Assembly: GCA_003599505.1 (NCBI GenBank)
Contig: QZKO01000058.1
Location: forward strand, 1-41,281
Reading direction: 5' to 3'
DNA from: Nitrospiraceae bacterium
GTDB taxonomy: Bacteria > Nitrospirota > Thermodesulfovibrionia > UBA6902
Length of the DNA: 41,281 nucleotides
Numbering within the stretch: position 1 is the first letter of the stretch; each line of letters begins with the position of its first letter. Both the position numbers and the translations under genes were made by a program. Below, piece after piece: positions 30,934 to 37,524 of the stretch. The notes under the pieces are model-generated. The model was not told the origin of the DNA, ran no database searches, and saw only the letters and a list, made by a program, of their open reading frames with translations.

Positions 30934-31470
30934 ATGAGTTTAATGCCGGGAAAATTTAATCAGATGATAAGGATTGCAGGTGTTTTCCTTATACTGCTGT
31001 CATTTGCAGGCTGCAAGGAAAAGGTTGACAAACCTGCGCCTCCTGAAAAACCTTTGATGCAGACAGAATTGCCGGAGCCAAAGGAGCCGTTAAAACAGGA
31101 ATCGCCGCAACCTGAGACCATGCCGGCTGTAACACTTACAGCGCTGAAAATAAATGAAGACTACACAAACAATCTTACATGGCTTGATATCAGCGCGTCA
31201 GGGACTTTCCTTCACAATATTGTGCTGAAGGAACATCCTGAACGTATTATCATTGTCCTTCACAACACAAAAAAGGGAAAGGCCCCATCAAAGCTTACCG
31301 TAAATAACGGCACCATAACTGAGATCGGAATTGACGAGCTTGCTACAGGGAAAGGCGCCGCAGTAAGGATCACTGTCGGGCTTTCCCGTAAAACCGATTA
31401 CAAGGTGCATGCCTCAGGCGAAGGACTGATAATGAATATCCGGAGGCACGAAGTTTCAATTAATAATTAA
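30934..31470 (+). CDS. AMIN-domain lipoprotein
   Basis: A 178-residue lipoprotein: signal FLILLSFAGC with the acylated Cys near residue 27. A proline- and glutamate-rich linker (EKPLMQTELPEPKEP and on) follows to about residue 65, then a domain of about 110 residues with the AMIN pattern (LTWLDISASGTFLHNIV, ERIIIVLHNTKKG, VRITVGLSRKTDYKVHA, LIMNIRR). AMIN domains occur in PilQ and in cell-wall amidases, where they bind peptidoglycan or guide proteins to the envelope. Here it would tether part of the conduit to the cell wall or help assemble it. GGGGGAG precedes the ATG. It is the last gene of the close-packed run, 41 bases after the 42-haem gene. Confidence 0.72.
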   Translation: MSLMPGKFNQMIRIAGVFLILLSFAGCKEKVDKPAPPEKPLMQTELPEPKEPLKQESPQPETMPAVTLTALKINEDYTNNLTWLDISASGTFLHNIVLKEHPERIIIVLHNTKKGKAPSKLTVNNGTITEIGIDELATGKGAAVRITVGLSRKTDYKVHASGEGLIMNIRRHEVSINN

Positions 31471-31547
31471 CAGTGAGCAATGAATAATTATGGTTAAAAA
31501 TAATCTCATTAATTGCTTATTACTCATTTATCATTGTTCATTATTCA
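31471..31547. repeat. AT-rich inverted repeat of AATGA/AATTA units
   Basis: The left part (TTAACAGTGAGCAATGAATA) is inverted in the right part (TTACTCATTTATCATTGTTC). It fills the gap between the AMIN lipoprotein and the sensor kinase. The units are roughly seven bases long (AATGAATA, AACAATG), like the other repeat families here. Confidence 0.65.
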
Positions 31548-31556
31548 GCTTTGTTT

Positions 31557-33050
31557 ATGAATATAACCAAACATAATATCTTCTACAGGCTGAATACAAA
31601 GATTACTGTGGCCATTGTCATATCACTGCTGGTTGTGCTCGGCATCTCCACATATGTCATGGAAGACGTTCAGAGAAAAGATACCCTCAGGAAAGCTGAG
31701 GAATCGGGGTTTTTCATATCTTCAACCCTGTTAAGCAACCTTGAGTACCACATGATAAAAAACGACAGGGGCGAGATAGAACAATTTATGGAGGATATGA
31801 ATAAATCCAGGGAGATAGAAACCGCCTCCATAATAAAAGAAGACGGCCGGATAGTGTACTCTACAAATCCGAATTCCATCGGGATGAAGATAAGCGCTTC
31901 GTATATATCAAATTTTCTTGAAAAGGACCAGGAGCAGGTTGTGAATACGGGTTTTAAATCAGGCAGGAGGGTCCTCAGCGTGGTTACAAAGCTGGTCAAC
32001 AGAAAAGAGTGCTTCAGTTGTCATGACCATAACAGAGAATATTTAGGGATCATGCTTGTCGACATCTCAATGGCGCCGACCGAGAAACTGATTGTCGATA
32101 ACAGGAACAGACTTATCTTCTCTTCCGCTATCGCGATACTCTCGGTTTCAGTCATCCTGTTTATTCTGAACAACAGGTTCATATACCGGCCTGTAAAAAA
32201 ACTGAAAATGGTGATCGACGGCGTTAAACAGGGCGACCTTACGGTAAAAGGGGATTACCCGATAAAAGATGAAATAGGCCATCTCGGCGACAGCCTGAAC
32301 TCAATGGTCGAATCACTGAATAACGCGAACAGGGAATTGCGGGAGAGCTATCTGAAGCATATTTACCAGACGGAAAAACTTGTGGCCATCGGACAGCTTA
32401 CTTCCGGGATCATACATGAGATACAAAGCCCGCTCACGGGCATATATTTTTCTTTAAAGGCCCTGCGGGATGAAGAGAAAGACGGAAGCGAGACGGGGCG
32501 CCTGCTGGACCGTGTGCTTTTACATCTGGATAAGGTCATGAATATGGCCAAAAAACAATTAGGCTTTATTAAACCCTCCCGCTCCAGGCCGGAATCCGTC
32601 AACCTGAACGACCTTGTGGAAGGGACCCTGTTTCTGGTTGTAAAACAGGCTGAAAAACAAAAGATTAATATCCTGAAAAAGTTCATGGAAGATCTTCCGG
32701 CGGTCACTGCGGAGCCCGATAACCTCAGACTTGTTTTTCTCAACCTGTTGTTAAACGCCATCCAGGCCATGCCGTCAGGAGGCAGCCTCAGGATAATTTC
32801 GGGGGTTTCTTCCGGCGGCGAAAACTGTTATGTTTCAATTTCAGACAGCGGCCCCGGGATCCCGGGGCATGAAATGAACAGAATATTTGATCCTTTTTTT
32901 ACTACAAAAGAAAGCGGGACCGGACTGGGCCTGTTCATATCAAAGGGCATTATCGACGCCCAGGGCGGTAAGATTGATATTGAAAGCAGAGCTGGAGAGG
33001 GGACTACTTTTACAGTGAAACTGCCGGCTGGCGCAAGAGTCGCGCTCTGA
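31557..33050 (+). CDS. Sensor histidine kinase with a periplasmic haem-c motif (A)
   Basis: A 497-residue kinase. ATG 31557 is preferred to TTG 31551, though neither has a clear ribosome binding site. First membrane helix about 16-36 (ITVAIVISLLVVLGI), a periplasmic domain to about 180, second helix about 185-205 (LIFSSAIAILSVSVILFIL), HAMP linker, then the kinase core: H-box IIHEIQSPL with phospho-acceptor His287, N-box LLLNAIQAM, G1 DSGPGIPG, G2 GTGLGL. Within the periplasmic domain, CFSCH (residues 152-156) is a canonical haem-c attachment site, placed just before the second helix. Such kinases could sense redox state or a gas ligand. The sigma-54 activator at 33353 is the likely partner. 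Confidence 0.93.
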   Translation: MNITKHNIFYRLNTKITVAIVISLLVVLGISTYVMEDVQRKDTLRKAEESGFFISSTLLSNLEYHMIKNDRGEIEQFMEDMNKSREIETASIIKEDGRIVYSTNPNSIGMKISASYISNFLEKDQEQVVNTGFKSGRRVLSVVTKLVNRKECFSCHDHNREYLGIMLVDISMAPTEKLIVDNRNRLIFSSAIAILSVSVILFILNNRFIYRPVKKLKMVIDGVKQGDLTVKGDYPIKDEIGHLGDSLNSMVESLNNANRELRESYLKHIYQTEKLVAIGQLTSGIIHEIQSPLTGIYFSLKALRDEEKDGSETGRLLDRVLLHLDKVMNMAKKQLGFIKPSRSRPESVNLNDLVEGTLFLVVKQAEKQKINILKKFMEDLPAVTAEPDNLRLVFLNLLLNAIQAMPSGGSLRIISGVSSGGENCYVSISDSGPGIPGHEMNRIFDPFFTTKESGTGLGLFISKGIIDAQGGKIDIESRAGEGTTFTVKLPAGARVAL

Positions 33051-33206
33051 CCCCTCCAGGTGCGACTGTTATGAAGCATCCTGAAAATTATTATAATTTA
33101 GCAGGTTATCAATCGCCCTCCGGTTTGCCTGATTTTTTTTGAGGCACCCGCAAATTTGTGAGGCCGATAATATCTTTAATTTCAATGTCTTTTTATATAA
33201 GAATAT

Positions 33207-33223
33207 CTGGAACATAAATTGCT
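33207..33223 (+). promoter_or_regulatory. Sigma-54 (-24/-12) promoter of the 33353 activator
   Basis: CTGGAACATAAATTGCT: GG (33209-33210) and GC (33221-33222) are exactly 10 bases apart with TTGCT. It is nearly identical in both boxes to the 18073 promoter (TTGGAACA...TTGCT). The start would be near 33234, giving a leader of about 120 bases. Confidence 0.7.
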
Positions 33224-33251
33224 TTCTTTACCAAAGAAATTCCATAAAAAA

Positions 33252-33331
33252 ATTGCCAAAAGGGGCAAATGGCGAAAGGCTAAGGGTCTTTCTCTTACTC
33301 TTCTTTTACCCTTAGCCTCCAGCCTTTTGCC
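33252..33331. repeat. Inverted heptamer repeat, GGCAAAG family, copy 4
   Basis: The left arm contains GGCAAAT, GGCGAAA, GGCTAAG in register. The right arm inverts it (CCCTTAGCC...CCTTTTGCC). It lies downstream of the predicted transcription start of the sigma-54 activator gene, so it would be a large hairpin in the leader. Confidence 0.8.
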
Positions 33332-33352
33332 AATACTTTGCGAGGGTTATCC

Positions 33353-34708
33353 ATGGAGAAATTAAAGATCCTTTTAGCGGACGATGACGAGCTTACCAGA
33401 TTTTCATTGGAGAAAGAGCTCGTTAAAAGAAATTACGAGGTCTCCACTGCGGAAAACGGCCGGGAGGCGGTAATGTGTTATTCACAGGGGAACACGGACC
33501 TCCTGTTGCTGGATTACACAATGCCGGTCATGGACGGACTTGAAGCCCTCTGTGAAATAAAAAAAATAAACAAGGAAGCTGTGGTAATAATGCTTACGGC
33601 CAATAATGACGCTGAAACAGCGGTCAAGGCGCTGAAGGCCGGAGCGCACGACTACATAGTGAAGCCCTTTTCGATTGATAAACTGCTTGGGTCTATAAAA
33701 AATATAATAAAGCAGCCCCCTGCCGGTCTTCCCGCGGGCGTTGTTTACAGGTCGGAGCAAATGGCAGGGGTCATGAGGCTTGTCTCGCAGATTGTTGTCG
33801 GCATGGATATCCCGGTGGTGCTTATCCAGGGGGAGACCGGCACCGGCAAAAACCTGGTCGCAGGCGCGATACACAACGGAAGCGAAAGGAGACAACTGCC
33901 TTTTGTGGAAATAAATTGCGGCGCCCTCCCTGACCACCTGCTTGAAAGCGAGCTCTTCGGACATGAGAAGGGCGCTTTTACGGATGCCCGGGCCCAGAAG
34001 AAAGGACTTTTCGAGATTGCAGACGGCGGCACGGTCTTTCTCGATGAGATCGGCGAAATAAAGATGGACCTGCAGATTAAATTGCTCAGGCTTATCGAGG
34101 AGAAGAAATTCCGCAGGCTGGGCGGCACCGTGGATATCAGTGTGGATGTGAATATAATAGCCGCAACCAATAAGAACCTCTCGGAGGCCGTCAGGAAAAA
34201 AGAATTCAGGGAAGACCTTTATTACAGGTTAAACGTCATACCGATAACTGTCCCCCCTCTCAGGGAAAGGAAAGAGGACATAATGCCGCTTTCCAGGCAC
34301 TTCATGGATATTTTTAACAAAAAGTTTAACCGTAACCTGCAAGACATCCCGGGCGAAGTCCTGAAAATTCTTCTTGAGCATGACTGGCCGGGCAATATAC
34401 GCGAGCTCAGGAATATAATCGAAAAAGGGGTCCTGTTATCTGCCGGGCCGTCCTTTGAAATCAATATCCTGCCCGGGGAGCTGATGCTGCGCGCGTGCGG
34501 ATTCAAAAAAGAACCGTTCCCCGGAAGCCTAAGCTCCGGCAGCTCCCTCGATGAAATGGAGCGCAATATGCTTTTGCAGGCCCTCGGCGATTCAAACGGC
34601 AACCAGAGCCGGGCCGCGAGGATGCTCAATATCGGCAGGGACGCCCTGAGGCGCAGGATGAAAAAACATGACCTGTTCGACAGTCGCAGCGTCGTCTCCG
34701 CGAATTAG
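33353..34708 (+). CDS. Sigma-54-dependent response regulator (NtrC family), second
   Basis: A 451-residue activator. ATG 33353 is chosen because GAGGG (33342-33346) is well spaced; a TTG 15 bases upstream is unlikely. Receiver: DDDE at 10-13, phospho-acceptor Asp54 in LLLDYTMPVMDG, Lys in YIVKPFSIDK. AAA+ domain: Walker A GETGTGKN, sigma-54 loop GAFTDA (Gly to Asp relative to GAFTGA), Walker B TVFLDEIGEI, REDLYYRLNV, PPLRERKED and WPGNIRELRN. C-terminal Fis-type helix-turn-helix: GNQSRAARMLNIGRDALRR. It follows kinase A and precedes the PhnD-like/kinase B pair, and has its own sigma-54 promoter, which allows autoregulation. It is the likely activator of the conduit operon (inference). Confidence 0.95.
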   Translation: MEKLKILLADDDELTRFSLEKELVKRNYEVSTAENGREAVMCYSQGNTDLLLLDYTMPVMDGLEALCEIKKINKEAVVIMLTANNDAETAVKALKAGAHDYIVKPFSIDKLLGSIKNIIKQPPAGLPAGVVYRSEQMAGVMRLVSQIVVGMDIPVVLIQGETGTGKNLVAGAIHNGSERRQLPFVEINCGALPDHLLESELFGHEKGAFTDARAQKKGLFEIADGGTVFLDEIGEIKMDLQIKLLRLIEEKKFRRLGGTVDISVDVNIIAATNKNLSEAVRKKEFREDLYYRLNVIPITVPPLRERKEDIMPLSRHFMDIFNKKFNRNLQDIPGEVLKILLEHDWPGNIRELRNIIEKGVLLSAGPSFEINILPGELMLRACGFKKEPFPGSLSSGSSLDEMERNMLLQALGDSNGNQSRAARMLNIGRDALRRRMKKHDLFDSRSVVSAN

Positions 34709-34733
34709 CGGAGTCCCGCATGAATAATCCGGG

Positions 34734-34761
34734 CTGAAACATCTTAGGGCTTTGGTATAAT
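34734..34761 (+). promoter_or_regulatory. Sigma-70 promoter giving a leaderless transcript
   Basis: CTGAAA (34734-34739) and a perfect TATAAT (34756-34761) are 16 bases apart. Transcription would begin at about 34768, within the ATG at 34767-34769. No Shine-Dalgarno sequence exists for that ATG. Confidence 0.6.
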
Positions 34762-34766
34762 AAAGT

Positions 34767-35687
34767 ATGTTGTTAAAATCTCTTGCAATTCTTCTTCTGC
34801 TCATTTCATTTTCATGCAGCAATAACCCTTCGGACATCGACAGCGTGGAGCCGAAGAAAATCAGGGAGCGCGCCCTTACCATAGCGATCCTTCCCGAACA
34901 GAATGTGTTTGAACAGAGGAAAAAGTACAGTCCCCTCGCGGAATATCTTTCCAACGCCCTTGATATGAACGTAAAGATAAAGCTCCTCGACAGTTACGGC
35001 TCCATATACGATGAGATAAAGAACAAGACCATTGACGGCGCGTTTTTCGGAAGCTTTAATTATGTGCTCACAAAGGCAAGGGCGGACATAGAGCCCATTG
35101 CAAGGGCGGTCGGCACAGACGGCAAATCAACTTATCGCGGGTTGATGTTTACCAGGAAAGATACAGGGCTTACAGGTGACGTAAGGGCGTTAAAGGGCAA
35201 GAGCATAGCCCTGGTGCATGAAGTTACCACTGCCGGATATATATACCCGGTATGGTACCTCAAGAAACACGGGGTCAATAATTTCGAGCAGTACTTCAGC
35301 AAAATTACCTTTACAGGGAGTCATGACGCCGCAATCCTGGCTGTTTTCAAAGGTCAGGCGGATATAGGGGCCGCGAAGAACCTTATATATGAAAAACTTC
35401 TCTCGGAGCACCCTGATATAAAGGATAAGCTCACAGTAATAGCGAGCTCCATTGAAGTGCCTTCAAACACGCTCTGTGTCAGGGGGGACCTGGACCCCGG
35501 CATCAAGATTTCTCTGAAGGAGGTCCTGCTGTCCATGCATACGTCGCCGGACGGCAAAGACACACTGGGGGCTCTGAACGCGTCAGGTTTTGAAGAGACA
35601 GCGGACTCTGAATTTGATGAGTTAAGGACCATGGCGAAAGAGCTCGATATCGATATAAAAATCTACCCCTTCAGGCACAACCGGTGA
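34767..35687 (+). CDS. PhnD-like periplasmic binding lipoprotein
   Basis: A 306-residue protein of the phosphate/phosphite/phosphonate-binding (PhnD) fold. The signal ends in a lipobox (LLLISFSC, Cys near residue 17). Family blocks: LTIAILPEQNVFEQRKKYSP, YLSNALDMNVKIKLLDSYG, DGAFFGSFNYVLTKA, GKSIALVHEVTTAGYIYP, FTGSHDAAILAVFKGQADIGA and ELAK-like C-terminal helices. No permease or ATPase gene is nearby; instead the stop overlaps the GTG of sensor kinase B by four bases (GTGA). It therefore probably serves as the ligand-binding partner of that kinase rather than a transporter, an arrangement known for several PhnD-like sensor systems. The ligand cannot be read from sequence. Confidence 0.88.
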   Translation: MLLKSLAILLLLISFSCSNNPSDIDSVEPKKIRERALTIAILPEQNVFEQRKKYSPLAEYLSNALDMNVKIKLLDSYGSIYDEIKNKTIDGAFFGSFNYVLTKARADIEPIARAVGTDGKSTYRGLMFTRKDTGLTGDVRALKGKSIALVHEVTTAGYIYPVWYLKKHGVNNFEQYFSKITFTGSHDAAILAVFKGQADIGAAKNLIYEKLLSEHPDIKDKLTVIASSIEVPSNTLCVRGDLDPGIKISLKEVLLSMHTSPDGKDTLGALNASGFEETADSEFDELRTMAKELDIDIKIYPFRHNR

Positions 35688-37273
35688 AAAAGAAACTCAT
35701 AACAGGGCTCGCGCTGGTGCTGCTGATATTCACCATCGGCTCTATGGTTGTGATCCAGAACCTGAACACCATCATCGCAAACCAGAACCTCATAAACGAA
35801 CAGGATATGATAATCGCCAAGTACAATGAAATGCTTTTCCAGATGAAGGGGGCCCAGGCCGAGCTTTACAGGCATCAGGCCGGTTACACGAGGAATATCG
35901 ACGACCTTATAGGGTATATCGAGGCGTTTGATGAAAACCTGGAGTTCCTGCCGCAAAGATATTCTTCCCACCTTCACGACGTGGCCTGCATGCAGTGCCA
36001 CTCGCAGATAGAAGAAAAGCTGACGTCGCTGTCCGGAATATTTTCCGGGATAAAGAAGCTTGAAAATGAATACAAGGAAGACGTAAGCATACTCATCACA
36101 ACAAACGACGAGACACAGTTAAAGCTGCTGGAGGACGCGGCGACCCAGAAGGGCATTACCATGATCGGCCTTCTTGAAAAGGCGAGGCACGCCGCGGACA
36201 AGATGAGGAGCGAGATCAAAGGCAAAAGGAACATCCTTATAACCAGGTCGAGGTCCCTGATATTCACTTCCATATTCGTTACTATCGCGTCTTCCCTGCT
36301 CGTGCTGATGGTGATAATCAGGGGCATCACCGGGTCCGTAAATTCCCTGATAAAAGGTATCCAGACCATAGCTTCGGGCGATTTCTCGAAAAGGGTCCGG
36401 GTCGATACAAAAGATGAGATCGGGTTTATGGCTGAGGCTTTTAATAATATGACGGAAAAACTCAACTCCATGAACGCTGAAAAGGACAGGTTTCTTAACG
36501 CGCTCAAGGGGTTTAATGAGGAGCTCGAAAAAAGGGTGAAAGAGGCAACCGACAAGCTAAGACTTACCCAGGAAAATATGGTAAGGGCGGAAACCCTCGC
36601 GGCCATCGGCACCATGGCGGCAGGAGTGTCACACGAGATGAGCACGCCGTTGAATACTATTCTCGGTTTTACGCAACTGATAAATTCCCAGCTTGACGGC
36701 GATAGCCCCGTAAAAAAGGACCTGACGGTCATTGAACAGGAAACTCTCCGGTGCAAGAGGATTGTTCAGGGGATGCTTGAGTTCGCGAGGACCTCGGTGC
36801 ATGAAGAATCAATCATACATATAAACAGCGTGATAAATGAAACGCTGACTTTGATTAATTACCAGCATTCGATGAGAAAGATAGTTGTAACGAAAGACAT
36901 GGAAAAGGACCTTTCTTTTGTCAAGGCGGACCCGGTGAACCTGAAGCAGGTATTTCTGAACCTTCTTCTGAACGCGGTCCAGGCCATGCCTGACGGCGGG
37001 GAGCTGAAAATCATCACCAGGAACACGGAAGACGGAGTTGAGATAATTATATCCGACACCGGCGCCGGGATTCCCGGGGACGCGCTTCAAAAGATATTTC
37101 AGCCTTTTTACACAACTAAAAAAGACGGAACGGGACTAGGGCTCTCTATCACATACGGCATAGTTAAAGACCACGGCGGCGATATTTATGTCGACAGCGT
37201 TCCCGGCAAGGGGACCACTTTCAGAATAGTTTTCCCGTCAATACCCATCCCTGCCGAACCACAGAGACACTGA
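35684..37273 (+). CDS. Sensor histidine kinase with a periplasmic haem-c motif (B)
   Basis: A 529-residue kinase with a GTG start overlapping the preceding stop. First membrane helix about 7-26 (LALVLLIFTIGSMVVI). The periplasmic region, to about residue 185, is mainly helical, like four-helix-bundle sensor domains, and carries CMQCH at 102-106, a haem-c site. Second helix about 193-212 (IFTSIFVTIASSLLVLMVII), HAMP, a coiled coil, then the kinase core: H-box VSHEMSTPL with His317, N-box LLLNAVQAM, G1 DTGAGIPG, G2 GTGLGLSI. Coupled translation with the PhnD-like lipoprotein suggests the two sense together. No response regulator follows; the activators at 33353 or 9938 may be targets. Confidence 0.93.
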   Translation: MKKKLITGLALVLLIFTIGSMVVIQNLNTIIANQNLINEQDMIIAKYNEMLFQMKGAQAELYRHQAGYTRNIDDLIGYIEAFDENLEFLPQRYSSHLHDVACMQCHSQIEEKLTSLSGIFSGIKKLENEYKEDVSILITTNDETQLKLLEDAATQKGITMIGLLEKARHAADKMRSEIKGKRNILITRSRSLIFTSIFVTIASSLLVLMVIIRGITGSVNSLIKGIQTIASGDFSKRVRVDTKDEIGFMAEAFNNMTEKLNSMNAEKDRFLNALKGFNEELEKRVKEATDKLRLTQENMVRAETLAAIGTMAAGVSHEMSTPLNTILGFTQLINSQLDGDSPVKKDLTVIEQETLRCKRIVQGMLEFARTSVHEESIIHINSVINETLTLINYQHSMRKIVVTKDMEKDLSFVKADPVNLKQVFLNLLLNAVQAMPDGGELKIITRNTEDGVEIIISDTGAGIPGDALQKIFQPFYTTKKDGTGLGLSITYGIVKDHGGDIYVDSVPGKGTTFRIVFPSIPIPAEPQRH

Positions 37274-37295
37274 GACACTTTATCCTCAGTGTCTC
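37264..37295. repeat. CACAGAG-family inverted repeat at the end of kinase B
   Basis: GAGACACTGAG (37264-37274) and CTCAGTGTCTC (37285-37295) form a perfect 11-base inverted repeat with a 10-base loop. The left arm contains the stop codon of kinase B. There is no T-run, so terminator activity is uncertain. Confidence 0.8.
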
Positions 37296-37335
37296 AAGGG
37301 CTGCGTCATTTTTGCGGCATCCATTATTCATTTAT

Positions 37336-37455
37336 TCATGCAGGGTTAGACGATTTCAAAGACATACGGTGCTTCATTCCCTGAAAGCCGTCATAAATAA
37401 CCTCCATTGTATCTCCCTGATTTATAATTATTTTTACGACAACTCCTCCTGGCAT
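37336..37455 (-). CDS. Possible 39-residue small ORF
   Basis: A short frame on the minus strand with a sensible composition (for example GDTMEVIYDGFQGMKH). An internal ATG is preceded by GGGAG at a good distance, giving a 23-residue alternative. It has no recognised family and its start overlaps the -24/-12 promoter on the other strand, which weakens the case. It may be a gene remnant. Confidence 0.2.
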   Translation of the reverse strand: MPGGVVVKIIINQGDTMEVIYDGFQGMKHRMSLKSSNPA

Positions 37456-37465
37456 GAAAATAGCT
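37450..37465 (+). promoter_or_regulatory. Sigma-54 (-24/-12) promoter of the octahaem cytochrome
   Basis: TGGCATGAAAATAGCT: GG (37451-37452) and GC (37463-37464) are 10 bases apart; TGGCA is perfect and TAGCT differs from TTGCT by one base. The start near 37476 leaves a leader of about 50 bases with AGGAGG before the ATG at 37525. Confidence 0.6.
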
Positions 37466-37524
37466 AAGAGCTAAGATGTTAATATGCTTATTCAAGAGCA
37501 TAAAAAAAACTATAGGAGGATTTG

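Larger units (their letters stand above)
33051..33352 (+). other. Regulatory gap before the second sigma-54 activator
   Basis: This gap of about 300 bases holds an AT-rich stretch (33060-33200), a good -24/-12 promoter (33207-33223) and the GGCAAAG-family inverted repeat (33252-33331). The repeat would form part of the mRNA leader. No reading frame in it looks real. Confidence 0.7.

Noticed and set aside
35974-36756. A 260-residue open frame on the minus strand
   Set aside because: Shadow of sensor kinase B; serine- and leucine-rich composition typical of antisense frames, with no domain.
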